From contig JAQGOG010000028.1 of assembly GCA_028293765.1 (NCBI GenBank), positions 1 through 58,786 on the forward strand: 58,786 nt of DNA, given 5' to 3'. Below are positions 1 through 8,346 of the stretch, piece by piece (position 1 is the stretch's first letter; the number at the start of each line of letters is the position of its first letter). Below the pieces are notes generated by a model that saw only the letters and a program-made list of their open reading frames with translations, was not told the origin of the DNA and did no database searches. The position numbers and the translations under genes are program-made. The stretch comes from Gammaproteobacteria bacterium (GTDB lineage: Bacteria; Pseudomonadota; Gammaproteobacteria; Steroidobacterales; Steroidobacteraceae).

Positions 1-24
1 TCGGTTTAGGGGCCCGGCCGACGA

Positions 25-232
25 GCCGTCGGCTCGCAGGTGGGTTGCAAGGAGTGGTTGCAAGGTGTGGGCGGCGAGGTGCGGGCGGCGCGAGGTGCGG
101 GCGGCGCGAGGTGTGAGCTGCGAGGCGCGGCTGCGAGGTGCGGGGCTGCGAGATGTGAGCGGCGAGGCGCGGGCTGCCGGGAGTGAGCGGAGAGGTGTGG
201 CCGGCGAGGCACGCCGGTGAGGCGAGGGCGGG
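25..232. repeat. Degenerate GC-rich tandem repeats
   Basis: This stretch is built from short G-rich units. A 15-16 base unit around CGAGGTGCGGGCGGCG occurs twice almost exactly at about 76-108. It then decays into variants such as GCGAGGCGCGG and GCGAGATGTGAGCGG up to about 215. A ten-base unit GGTTGCAAGG is also repeated at about 43-64. The open frames across it give Arg/Pro/His-rich low-complexity peptides and are not credible genes. I see no gene in 1-371. Its origin, whether replication slippage or the end of a larger repeat lying to the left of the window, cannot be judged. Confidence 0.6.
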
Positions 233-339
233 CGGCGTGGCGCACGGCACGGACGGGCGAAGCACCGCGTGCTGGCTCCTTTCGACGCCGCCACGCTCAC
301 GATGCGCGCGTGTCGAGAACGGGAGTGCGTTGTTTGCCC

Positions 340-345
340 TATACT
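340..345 (+). promoter_or_regulatory. Possible -10 box upstream of the 372 gene
   Basis: TATACT lies 27 bases before the ATG at 372, close to the sigma-70 -10 consensus and in otherwise very GC-rich sequence. No convincing -35 box is seen at the expected distance, so the call rests on the -10 hexamer and its position only. Confidence 0.35.
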
Positions 346-371
346 AAGAGCATGATCGAGAGCAGGGACCC

Positions 372-671
372 ATGAGCGAAATCGCCGACACTTTCGACTC
401 GGCCTTCACCAAGGCCGTCGACCTGGGAAATCGGCTCGCGGACAAAGACAAGGACGCGGACCTTTGGGACATCGCCGACGGGTTGCTCGCCGGCGCCCTG
501 CAGTATTGGCTGTACTCACGTCAGCCTTGCGGCGATCCGCGTTGCCAGGACTGCATGCCCATCAGTACGGCCGAAGGCCGCATGGCCGAACTCAAACGCC
601 TGATGGAGCAGCTCGCCTCAGAGAGCGAGTACTTCCACACGCCGACGGATGCGAACGCCGGCCGAGCCTAG
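372..671 (+). CDS. Hypothetical small protein with clustered cysteines
   Basis: This is a 99-residue, acidic, probably cytoplasmic protein; I do not recognise its family. The N-terminal half looks helical, with a charged KDKDAD stretch. The middle holds a short aromatic segment (LQYWLYSRQP) followed by cysteines spaced C-x4-C-x2-C (CGDPRCQDC, about residues 53-61), which could bind a metal or carry a disulfide. An AGGGA-like ribosome site precedes ATG 372 and a -10-like TATACT lies upstream. It stands alone, convergent with the aminotransferase that ends at 735. Coding status rests on the start signals and plausible composition; function is unknown. Confidence 0.6.
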   Translation: MSEIADTFDSAFTKAVDLGNRLADKDKDADLWDIADGLLAGALQYWLYSRQPCGDPRCQDCMPISTAEGRMAELKRLMEQLASESEYFHTPTDANAGRA

Positions 672-734
672 CCGCCGTGCCTAGCTGACCTAAAGCGCCG
701 TCTCGCCGCGGGCGACTTTCGGTCAGCAAATCGG

Positions 735-2033
735 CTAAGCCGGCACGGCCGCAGTCCGGGCCACCTCATCCAACGCCTGTTCGAAAATATTGAAACCTTC
801 CTTCAGCAAGGCGTCGGGAATGGTTAGCGGCGCCAGGAACCGAATCACGTTGCCGTAGATTCCACATGACAGGAGGATCAGCCCGCGTCGGCCAGCTGCC
901 TGCACCAGCGCTTTCGTGAGCTCCGCGTCAGGTGCGTCGGGACTGCAGTTCTTGACGAGCTCGATGGCGACCATCGCCCCCACTGCGCGCACATCCCCCA
1001 CGGCAGGAAAGCGCACCTGCAATCCCTTCAGCCGCGACGTCATGAAATGCCCGATGTGTTGCGCGCGGTTCAGCAGTTGCTCCTCGCGGATCACTTCCAG
1101 CACCGCAAGTCCCGCCGCGCAAGCCAGCGGCGAGCCGGCATACGTGCCGCCCAGGCCGCCCGGGCCCGGAGAATCCATGATGTCGGCCTTGCCGATCACG
1201 GCCGACAGCGGGACACCGCCAGCGACGCTCTTCGCGATCGTCATGAGATCGGGTTCGACTCCCGAATGCTCGATCGCGAACATGCGGCCGGTGCGCGCAA
1301 ATCCCGTCTGGATCTCGTCGGCGATGAGGAGAATGCCGTGCTGGTCGCACAGGGCGCGCAGTTTCTTCAACAACTCGGCGGGTGCCGCGTAGAACCCGCC
1401 CTCGCCGAGCACCGGCTCGATGATGATTGCGGCGACGCGCGCCGGATCCACGTCGGCCTTGAAGAGATGTTCCAGAGCCTGCAGGGAGTGCTCGACCGTC
1501 ACGCCGTGATAGGCCATTGGGAAAGGCAGATGGTAGACCTCGGGCAACATGGGCCCGAAGCCGGCTTTGTACGGCTGCACTTTGCCCGTGAGGCTGATGC
1601 ACGCCAGCGTGCGGCCATGGAAGCCGCCGGAGAACGCGATGACGGCGGAGCGCTTGGTATGAAAGCGCGCGATCTTGATCGCATTTTCGACTGCTTCGGC
1701 GCCGGTGCTGAGAAAAATCGTCTTCTTCGGAGTCTTGCCGGGAGCCAGCTCGTTGAGTTGCTCGGCGAGTGCGACGTAGCTTTCGTACGGTGTGACCTGG
1801 AAGCAGGTGTGCACGAATCTGTCGAGCTGCCGCGCGATGGCCTCCTTGACCTTCGGGTGCGCGTGCCCGGTGTTGAGAACGGCGATACCGCTCGCGAAGT
1901 CAATGTAGCGCCGGCCTTCCACGTCCCAGAGCTCCGCGTTGGAAGCGCGGTCCGCATACACAGCGAGGGAGTTTGTGACTCCGCGCGGAATGGCGTTTTT
2001 CCGGCGTTCATGCAGATCGGCGTTCGACGTCAA
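735..2033 (-). CDS. gabT: 4-aminobutyrate aminotransferase (class III)
   Basis: This PLP-dependent transaminase moves the amino group of GABA (or a similar omega-amino acid) to 2-oxoglutarate, giving succinate semialdehyde and glutamate in the cytoplasm. The protein is 432 residues, as expected for GabT. Family signs include the N-terminal ADLHERRKNAIPRGV, the PLP phosphate region STGAEAVENAIK, the aspartate block LIADEIQTGFARTG, and the Schiff-base lysine in IAKSVAGGVPLS. I chose TTG at 2033 because GGAGA lies seven bases upstream and the product then starts like other GabTs; an upstream TTG at 2057 has no ribosome site. No succinate-semialdehyde dehydrogenase is adjacent. Substrate could also be 5-aminovalerate or ornithine. 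Confidence 0.88.
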   Translation of the reverse strand: MTSNADLHERRKNAIPRGVTNSLAVYADRASNAELWDVEGRRYIDFASGIAVLNTGHAHPKVKEAIARQLDRFVHTCFQVTPYESYVALAEQLNELAPGKTPKKTIFLSTGAEAVENAIKIARFHTKRSAVIAFSGGFHGRTLACISLTGKVQPYKAGFGPMLPEVYHLPFPMAYHGVTVEHSLQALEHLFKADVDPARVAAIIIEPVLGEGGFYAAPAELLKKLRALCDQHGILLIADEIQTGFARTGRMFAIEHSGVEPDLMTIAKSVAGGVPLSAVIGKADIMDSPGPGGLGGTYAGSPLACAAGLAVLEVIREEQLLNRAQHIGHFMTSRLKGLQVRFPAVGDVRAVGAMVAIELVKNCSPDAPDAELTKALVQAAGRRGLILLSCGIYGNVIRFLAPLTIPDALLKEGFNIFEQALDEVARTAAVPA

Positions 2034-2297
2034 GATGTATCTCCGCGCGGGTTGCAAACCTGTCGCATTCTAAGCGAATTCGGGTCACGGCAAGCGGCGG
2101 GGGGTGTCGCCGTTTTGCGGCTGCCGCAAGCCCCGGGGCGCTCACGAGGACCCTGTATCGGGGGCGCGACGTGCGCTTGAGTGGCGAAGAGCCGCCGGCG
2201 CGACCGGTGCCGTGGCGCCGTTGAGGCGTCCCGCCGACATGCGACGGCTCGCAGGACCCTCTACAATGCCGCCTCCCCCCCAGTGGAAGTGACTGTT

Positions 2298-3350
2298 TTG
2301 AGCCAAATTCCTCCTGTCCCCGGAGCGGCGATCACGACTGAGGTCGTCATCATCGGGGCCGGTCCCTGCGGCCTGTTCCAGGTGTTTGAGCTCGGATTGC
2401 TCGGAATCGGCGCGCATGTGATCGATTCTCTGGCGCATCCGGGCGGCCAATGCGCCGAGCTCTACCCGGAAAAGCCCATCTACGACATTCCGGCGCTGCC
2501 GGTCTGCGGTGCGCAGGAGCTCGTCGACCGTCTCATGCAGCAGATCGAGCCGTTTCATCCGACCTTGCATCTCGGCCAGGAAGTCGTCGAGTTCGCGCGA
2601 CAGGAGAGCGGTCGTTTCCACATTCGCACGGCGACGGGTACGACGTTCGACGCCGGTGCCGTGGTCATCGCGGCGGGCGTCGGCTCGTTCCAGCCGCGCC
2701 GGATCGGCATCGAGGGCGCGGAAGCCTTCGAGGGCTCTGGACTCCACTACCGGGTCAAGAACGCGAGCACGCTGCACGGCCAGCACCTTGTCATATTCGG
2801 CGGGGGCGATTCGGCGCTCGACTGGACTCTGGAGCTCCTGCCGAAGGCGCGAAGCGTGACGCTCGTCCACCGGCGTGCCGACTATCGTGCGGCGCCCGCC
2901 TCCGTTGCGAAGGTGCAGGAGCACGTCGCCGCGGGCCGGATGCGCTCCTTCGAAGCACTCCCGCACTCGCTCGTCGTCGAGAACGGCGCCCTGCGCGGGG
3001 TCAACATCAAGTCGCGCGATGGCACGACACACGCGCTCGATGCGGATCAGCTGCTGGTGTTCTTCGGGCTGCATCCGAAGCTGGGCGCCATCGCCGAGTG
3101 GGGCCTCGAGCTCGAGAAGAAGGCCCTCAGGGTCGACACCGAGAAATTCCAGACGACCCTGCCGGGCGTGTTCGCCGTAGGCGACATCAACACCTATCCG
3201 GGCAAGAAGAAGCTGATTCTGTCGGGCTTCCACGAAGCCGCGCTGGCCGCCTTCGCAATCCAGCACCACCTGTATCCGCAGAAGAAACAGTTCCTGCAGT
3301 ACACGACGACGAGCCCGATCATGCACCAGCGGCTGGGTGTACCGGATTGA
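2298..3350 (+). CDS. Ferredoxin--NADP reductase, thioredoxin-reductase type
   Basis: This FAD flavoprotein of about 350 residues transfers electrons between NADPH and ferredoxin or flavodoxin. The N-terminal FAD motif is VVIIGAGPCGL and the second dinucleotide motif is VIFGGGDSALDW. Between them, GGQCAELYPEKPIYDIP is typical of the YumC/FNR2 group. The CxxC disulfide of true thioredoxin reductases is absent. The C-terminal VFAVGDINTYPGKKKLILSGFHEAA is the FAD ribityl-binding block. I take TTG 2298 as start because GGAAGTGA lies about eight bases upstream; frames open to 2181 lack a ribosome site. It is divergent from gabT across a 264-base gap and followed on the same strand by azurin. Confidence 0.85.
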   Translation: MSQIPPVPGAAITTEVVIIGAGPCGLFQVFELGLLGIGAHVIDSLAHPGGQCAELYPEKPIYDIPALPVCGAQELVDRLMQQIEPFHPTLHLGQEVVEFARQESGRFHIRTATGTTFDAGAVVIAAGVGSFQPRRIGIEGAEAFEGSGLHYRVKNASTLHGQHLVIFGGGDSALDWTLELLPKARSVTLVHRRADYRAAPASVAKVQEHVAAGRMRSFEALPHSLVVENGALRGVNIKSRDGTTHALDADQLLVFFGLHPKLGAIAEWGLELEKKALRVDTEKFQTTLPGVFAVGDINTYPGKKKLILSGFHEAALAAFAIQHHLYPQKKQFLQYTTTSPIMHQRLGVPD

Positions 3351-3433
3351 GGGGAAATGGGCTCGACGAGCGCGTTCGCAGCCGCAACTCCAGTTTTTCT
3401 CGAGATTTTGACGATCACCCAAGGGAGACGATG

Positions 3434-3910
3434 ATGAATTTGATGCGAAACACGTTGGCCGCGGCGGCGCTGCTCGGCGCGCAGGCCCTGCTGATGTCGG
3501 GCACGGCGGCCGCCGCCGATGAGAAATGCAAGCTCGAGATCACCGGCAACGACATGATGCAGTATGACAAGAAAGAGCTGGCCGTTCCGGCCGACTGCAC
3601 CTCGGTCACTGTCACGCTCCATCACGCCGGCAAGCTGCCGGCAGCTGCCATGGGTCACAACTGGGTGTTGGTGAATACACCGGACCTGACCGGGGTTGCC
3701 AACGCTGGCATGTCGGCCGGTCTGGCGGCCAACTACGTTCCCGAGGCAGACAAGCATGTGCTCGCGCACACGAAGATCGTCGGCGGCGGCGAGTCGACGA
3801 GCGTGACGTTCGCGACTTCCATTCTCAAGAAGGGCGGCGACTACTCGTACCTGTGCACGTTTCCCGGACACAACGCGCTGATGCGCGGCAAGTTCAAGTT
3901 CGGCGCTTAA
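3434..3910 (+). CDS. azu: Azurin, periplasmic blue copper protein
   Basis: This small periplasmic cupredoxin shuttles single electrons between respiratory or detoxification partners. The precursor is 158 residues, with a signal peptide ending near GTAAAADEKC. The mature part matches azurin closely: an early disulfide cysteine pair, ITGNDMMQY, the copper ligands Gly-His in AMGHNW, and the ligand block CTFPGHNALMRG supplying Cys, His and the axial Met. A GGGAG ribosome site sits six bases before ATG 3434; ATG 3431 is in frame but too close. It lies 83 bases after the ferredoxin reductase and may share its transcript. The partner redox enzyme is not identifiable here. Confidence 0.95.
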   Translation: MNLMRNTLAAAALLGAQALLMSGTAAAADEKCKLEITGNDMMQYDKKELAVPADCTSVTVTLHHAGKLPAAAMGHNWVLVNTPDLTGVANAGMSAGLAANYVPEADKHVLAHTKIVGGGESTSVTFATSILKKGGDYSYLCTFPGHNALMRGKFKFGA

Positions 3911-3920
3911 TCGACCGCTC

Positions 3921-4784
3921 ATGGATCAGCGCATCGCCGACCTGTTGACACTGCTCGAGCTCGAGCAGCTCGAAGTCAACCTGTTCCGCGGCGAGAGCCG
4001 CGACATCGGCAGCCCGCAGGTGTTCGGCGGGCAGGTGCTCGGGCAGGCCCTCACCGCCGCTTCGGCGACGGTCGAGGGCCGCATCGTGCACTCGCTGCAC
4101 GCGTATTTCCTGCGCCGGGGCGACTTCAACGCGCCCATCGTCTACCAGGTCGATCGCAGTCTCGACGGCCACAGTTTCTCGAACCGCCGCGTCGTCGCCA
4201 TCCAGCACGGCGAGCAGATTTTCAACATGGCGGCCTCCTTCCAGGTGGAGGAGAGCGGGTTCGATCACCAGGTCGAGATGCCCCAGGTGCCGTTGCCGGA
4301 TGCCCTCCCGGACTCGAGCCGGCCGCCGCCGGAGCTGCTCGAGCGGCTGCCCGAGCGCATGCGGCGTTTCTTCGAGCAGCCGCGGCCGTTCGAATTCCGT
4401 TCGGTGCAGCCGATCGACTACCTGCGCCCGCGCCGGGCTGCGCCGACGCGCCAGATCTGGTTCCGCGCCGTGGGGCGGCTGCCGGATGATGAAAAGCTGC
4501 ATCGCTGCCTGCTCGCGTACGTCTCCGATTATTTTCTGCTCGACACGGCCACTCTGCCGCATGGGACGTCGTTCCCGCACAGCTCCATCGTCATGGCCAG
4601 CATCGATCACGCGATGTGGTTTCATCGGCCGCTGCGTGTCGACGAATGGCTGTTGTATGCGGTGGAAAGCCCCAGTGCTTCCGGCGCGCGCGGCTTCGCC
4701 CGGGCGGGCCTGTTCGGGCTCGATGGCCGCCTGGTCGCGAGCACGGCGCAGGAAGGCCTGGTTCGTACCAAGAAAGGTTCCTAG
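3921..4784 (+). CDS. tesB: Acyl-CoA thioesterase II
   Basis: A 287-residue double hot-dog thioesterase that hydrolyses medium- and long-chain acyl-CoAs to free fatty acid and CoA in the cytoplasm. The N-terminal domain has VFGGQVLGQALTAA and the surface block LHAYFLRRGD. The C-terminal domain has the catalytic aspartate in SIDHAMWFHRP, the serine/threonine position in ESPSASGARG, and the glutamine in TAQEGLVR, corresponding to the Asp-Thr-Gln triad of the Escherichia coli enzyme. It starts ten bases after azurin ends, so co-transcription is possible although the functions are unrelated. No strong ribosome site is visible before the ATG. Confidence 0.92.
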   Translation: MDQRIADLLTLLELEQLEVNLFRGESRDIGSPQVFGGQVLGQALTAASATVEGRIVHSLHAYFLRRGDFNAPIVYQVDRSLDGHSFSNRRVVAIQHGEQIFNMAASFQVEESGFDHQVEMPQVPLPDALPDSSRPPPELLERLPERMRRFFEQPRPFEFRSVQPIDYLRPRRAAPTRQIWFRAVGRLPDDEKLHRCLLAYVSDYFLLDTATLPHGTSFPHSSIVMASIDHAMWFHRPLRVDEWLLYAVESPSASGARGFARAGLFGLDGRLVASTAQEGLVRTKKGS

Positions 4785-4800
4785 TCAAACAGTGCCCCCG

Positions 4801-5859
4801 ATGGTCCTCGTTGCAGGAGTGATCGCTCTGGCGGCGGGAACCGCGGCCGGTACGGACGTCGACGCCCTGCAGCAGCTCTGGTCGGGTATGCGCGATTCCA
4901 GCGAGCAGGTCGTCGTCAGCGGCGATGCCCGCGTCTCTTCATGGCCGGAGAGCAGCGAACGGCGGGTGCGGGCGGTGGTGTCGCCTGTCGCCCTGCCGTG
5001 GCTCGGGGACCACGTGCTGTACCTCGAGGAGTTCCTGCACGACGATCCCGATAACCTGCGCCGCCAGGTGCTGGTGAAGCTCGAACCGGCGGAGCCGCCG
5101 GCGCGGGGCGTTCGAGCCCGGCTGTTTACTTTCGTCAAGCCGCGGGCCTGGATTCATCTCAACCTGCGGCCCAGCCTGCTCGCGAATCTCGTAAGCGATG
5201 ACATCGCGAACGCCTCCGGCTGCGATCTCGTGTTTGTCCGGGAGGGCGATCAATTTCGCGGCGCCACCGTCGGCCGTCGGTGCCTCGACGTGCGTGCAGA
5301 GACGACGCGCTATCTCGACTACCAGCTCCTGATCGGCGCGGACCTGTATTGGTATCGCCGCCGCCTGTTAGCCAAGGGTACCGGGGACGTCAAGGAGGAA
5401 GTCATCGGCTTCAACTGGTTCGAGCTCAATATGACCCAGCTATACACCTGTCGCATCGACTGGACGTCGACCGGGCGCGCCCAGGACCTGCGACCGCTGG
5501 TGAGACTCGATGTGCAGGACCAGGGCGGCCGGGGCCGCTTCGTCACACCGGACGGCCGGAAACTCGAGCTCACGCTGCATAGTGACGACTGGCCCTTTGC
5601 AGTAGAGCGCGACGCGCTCATTCTCGTTCTCCAGGATCAGGGTGCGCAGCTACCGTTCGCCACCGCGTGGTCATCCATCGATGAAGAACAGATCTCGATG
5701 GACCTGAGTTGGTTGCGAATCCGGTGCGCGCCGGCCGTGCCGGACGCAGACGAGCTGCGCTCGGATGCGCGGCCGCACCCCGATAGCATCGCGGTCGCGA
5801 CCGTCAGTGATGCGCCCCCTGAACGAGCACGTCGATATCTTTCAGCAGCAGCGGGTTGA
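4801..5859 (+). CDS. Secreted CpcT/CpeT-like protein
   Basis: About 352 residues, with a short hydrophobic N-terminus (LVAGVIALAAGTAAG) that could be a signal peptide. Blocks recall the CpcT/CpeT family, first known as phycobilin lyases of cyanobacteria but also found in proteobacteria where the role is unknown: LWSGMRDSSEQ, LGDHVLYLEEFLHDDPDNLRRQ, then CDLVFVREGDQFRGATVGRRC and DYQLLIGADLYWYRRRLL. No bilin pathway genes lie nearby, so a chromophore role should not be assumed. The start is uncertain; GTG 4792 is also possible. The 3' end overlaps the convergent hydrolase gene by 56 bases, so the last residues of one product may be non-conserved tail. Confidence 0.6.
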   Translation: MVLVAGVIALAAGTAAGTDVDALQQLWSGMRDSSEQVVVSGDARVSSWPESSERRVRAVVSPVALPWLGDHVLYLEEFLHDDPDNLRRQVLVKLEPAEPPARGVRARLFTFVKPRAWIHLNLRPSLLANLVSDDIANASGCDLVFVREGDQFRGATVGRRCLDVRAETTRYLDYQLLIGADLYWYRRRLLAKGTGDVKEEVIGFNWFELNMTQLYTCRIDWTSTGRAQDLRPLVRLDVQDQGGRGRFVTPDGRKLELTLHSDDWPFAVERDALILVLQDQGAQLPFATAWSSIDEEQISMDLSWLRIRCAPAVPDADELRSDARPHPDSIAVATVSDAPPERARRYLSAAAG

Positions 5860-6733
5860 AACGCCGGGGTACTTCCATCATCAGGAAGTGCCCGGTGTGT
5901 TCGAGTACGTCGGCCTTAAAGCCGGGCAGCGATTTGCGGATTCGCGCCTCTTCCGTAGGGCCCAGATCGGAGTTGATGGCGAGCACCGGGACGTGAATGT
6001 CGGGCAGCACAGATGTGAAATCCATGGCGAGCAAGGCCTGCATCGAGGGGATCGCGACCTGCGGCGGCTCGAGCGACATGTCGTAGGCAACCCTTTGCAC
6101 GAGGACCGGATCCGCGCCTGGTTCGAACAGGGATTCTGTCACGTACTTGCGCGTCTGGCCGACGAAGTCGGCGCGAAACGGCGCGAGATGCGCATCGATG
6201 TCCCGTTGGCGCATCGGGGGGAGTCCGATCGACTTGAGTGAGTCGACCGCGATGATGCCGATCACGCGGTCGCCGATGCGGCGTGACGCTTCGAGCGCGA
6301 CGTCCGCGCCCATCGAGTGTCCGACGAGCACGACCTGCCGGTTGGCAATCTGTCGTACCACGGTCGCGACGTCCTCGCCGTAAGTCCCCATCGACCAATC
6401 CGTGCGGTTCTTCTCGGAGGCGCCGTGGCCCGCGAGATTCACCGCCACCACAGTGTATTTGGATTTGAGCGCGTCAATCTGCGCGCTCCAGTAGTTCGCA
6501 TCGCAGGCCCAGCCGTGTACGAGCACTATTGCGGGCTCACCCTTTCCCCAGACCCGATAATCGATGTGTACGTTGTCTGGCGCCATCGCTATTTGCGGGC
6601 TGCCATCGACGTGAGGTGGAGGAGCGATGGACGCGGTGTTGTCGGTTGCCGGCGACGGGGGCGTGGTTGCCTTGTTGCATGCGGTTATGTTCAGCGCGAG
6701 AAGCGCGCAGATCACGGCCCGACAATAAGTCAT
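5804..6733 (-). CDS. Alpha/beta hydrolase lipoprotein
   Basis: A 309-residue alpha/beta-fold hydrolase predicted to be a lipoprotein. The N-terminus has a hydrophobic stretch and a lipobox LNITAC, with Cys19 as the likely lipidation site, followed by a Thr/Pro/Ser-rich linker. The hydrolase core begins near residue 57: the oxyanion motif HGWACDAN, the nucleophile elbow GHSMG with Ser140, the acid near INSDLGPTEE, and the catalytic histidine in LEHTGHFLM. Substrate is unknown; esters or peroxides are typical of the family. ATG 6733 is chosen because it places the signal at the N-terminus; a start at 6835 would bury it. Its 3' end overlaps the convergent CpeT-like gene. Confidence 0.82.
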   Translation of the reverse strand: MTYCRAVICALLALNITACNKATTPPSPATDNTASIAPPPHVDGSPQIAMAPDNVHIDYRVWGKGEPAIVLVHGWACDANYWSAQIDALKSKYTVVAVNLAGHGASEKNRTDWSMGTYGEDVATVVRQIANRQVVLVGHSMGADVALEASRRIGDRVIGIIAVDSLKSIGLPPMRQRDIDAHLAPFRADFVGQTRKYVTESLFEPGADPVLVQRVAYDMSLEPPQVAIPSMQALLAMDFTSVLPDIHVPVLAINSDLGPTEEARIRKSLPGFKADVLEHTGHFLMMEVPRRFNPLLLKDIDVLVQGAHH

Positions 6734-6810
6734 GAGGAATCTCTTAAGCGTGAAGTCGCAAGAGGCTACGTTAGCACCTTCTTTCCCGGCGCGCTTCGCG
6801 CCGGCTACAT

Positions 6811-8301
6811 CTACGGGCTGCGCTGCACCGCGCATGCGGGTTCCGCGCTGCCCGTAAGTCCCGCGCGCAGCGCAGCGGAACTCAGAACCTTACCGGGATT
6901 GAGAACACCGTTCGGATCGAACGCCCGTTTCACGGCGCGCATGAGATCGAGCTCCACGGGAGAAGCATAGCGTTCGAGCTCACCGACCTTGAGTCTGCCG
7001 ATGCCATGCTCGGCGCTGAAGCTGCCGCCGAACTCGCGCACGAGATCGTGGATGGCACGTTTGAGCGGCGCTTCGCGGGCCAGGAAAGTGTTGCGATCGG
7101 AGCCGGGAGCCTGATTGAGATTGAAGTGCAGATTGCCGTCGCCGACGTGGCCGTACGCGACGAGCCGTCCATCGAGCACATTCTCGTGCACCCACCGCGA
7201 AGCGCGCTCCACGAACCCGGGGAGTGCCGACACGGCGATCGAGATGTCGTGCTTCAGGTTCGCGCCGTCGAGGCGCTGCGCTTCCGGAATCGTCTCGCGC
7301 AGCTTCCAGAGCGCGTCCCGCTCGCGTTCGCTCCGCGCCAATGCGGCATCGAGTACGAGGCCGTCCTCGAGGGCGCTGGCCAGTGCTTCTTCGATTACGT
7401 CATCGAGCGGATCCGCGGCACGCGAAGAAGTCAGTTCGCACAGGACGTACCAGGAATACGGCCGTCCGAGCGGATCGGTCACTCCCGGAATGTGCCGCGT
7501 CGTGAGGTCGATGCCGATGCGCGGGATGAGCTCGAACGAGCTGACACGATCGCCGCTCGCCTCCCGCAGCCGCGCCAGCAGATCGATGGCCGCGCGCACA
7601 TCGGACACGGCAGCGAACGCCGTAGCGGACGAGCGTACTTTCGGAAAGAGTTTGATGCTGGCCGCGGTGATGACACCCAGCGTGCCTTCAGCTCCGAGGA
7701 ATAGCGACTTGATGTCGTAGCCGGTGTTGTCCTTGCGCAGCGCGCTCAGCGACGAGAGTATGCGGCCATCGGCAAGCACGACCTCGAGTCCCAACACCAA
7801 GTCACGCATCATCCCATAGCGCAGGACGCTCGTGCCGCCGGCGTTGGTCGACAGATTGCCGCCGATCTGGCACGTGCCCTCGGAGCCGAGACTCAGAGGA
7901 AAGAAACGCTCGGCATCATCCGCCGCGCGTTGTACGTCCGCCAGAATGCAGCCGGCCTCGGCGACGAGCGAGTAGTTGAGCGAGTCGACGCTTCGGATGT
8001 GATTGAGTCGTTGGAGCGAGACGACGATCTCTCGTCCGGACTCGTCCGGCGTGGCACCGCCACAATAACCGGTGTTGCCGCCCTGAGGCACCACGCCGAC
8101 ATGCCGTTCGTTGCAGTAGGCGAGCAGTCGTGAGATCTGTTCGACCGAGCGGGGGAGGGCTACCGCGAGCGCCTGGCCGTGGTAGAGCCGCCGATGGTCC
8201 GTCAGGAACGGCGCCGTGTCGACGGCGTCGGTTAGAACACCGTCCGCACCCAGAATTTCTTCAAGCGCTTCTATACTCGCGCCGGCGCTTTGATCAGGCA
8301 C
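6811..8301 (-). CDS. FAD-linked oxidase, D-2-hydroxyacid dehydrogenase type
   Basis: A 496-residue flavoenzyme of the GlcD / D-2-hydroxyglutarate dehydrogenase group, oxidising D-2-hydroxyacids to 2-oxoacids. The N-terminal PCMH-type FAD domain has VVPQGGNTGYCGGATP, followed by NLSTNAGGTSVLRYGMMRD and AEGTLGVITAASIKLFP. The C-terminal domain shows GHVGDGNLHFNL, with metal- and substrate-binding histidines, and FSAEHGIGRLK. Start is GTG at 8301, without a clear ribosome site. It sits between the hydrolase and HtpX on the same strand, with no evidence of shared function. Substrate (D-lactate, glycolate or D-2-hydroxyglutarate) cannot be told from sequence alone. Confidence 0.88.
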   Translation of the reverse strand: MPDQSAGASIEALEEILGADGVLTDAVDTAPFLTDHRRLYHGQALAVALPRSVEQISRLLAYCNERHVGVVPQGGNTGYCGGATPDESGREIVVSLQRLNHIRSVDSLNYSLVAEAGCILADVQRAADDAERFFPLSLGSEGTCQIGGNLSTNAGGTSVLRYGMMRDLVLGLEVVLADGRILSSLSALRKDNTGYDIKSLFLGAEGTLGVITAASIKLFPKVRSSATAFAAVSDVRAAIDLLARLREASGDRVSSFELIPRIGIDLTTRHIPGVTDPLGRPYSWYVLCELTSSRAADPLDDVIEEALASALEDGLVLDAALARSERERDALWKLRETIPEAQRLDGANLKHDISIAVSALPGFVERASRWVHENVLDGRLVAYGHVGDGNLHFNLNQAPGSDRNTFLAREAPLKRAIHDLVREFGGSFSAEHGIGRLKVGELERYASPVELDLMRAVKRAFDPNGVLNPGKVLSSAALRAGLTGSAEPACAVQRSP

Positions 8302-8346
8302 GTGGGGACCGATGCTGGTGGTGCTGTTCGTCCAGATGGCGGTCGA

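Noticed and set aside
1047-2180. Long plus-strand open frame over gabT (377 residues)
   Set aside because: It is antisense to a full GabT with all family motifs; its product has no recognisable domain and it lacks a start signal. High GC creates such shadow frames.
2142-3422. Minus-strand open frame of 426 residues over the ferredoxin reductase
   Set aside because: Antisense to a clear FAD enzyme; Arg/His-rich with no motif.
2450-3433. N-terminal extension of azurin by over 300 residues
   Set aside because: It overlaps the ferredoxin reductase in another frame; the azurin signal peptide and ribosome site fix the start at 3434.
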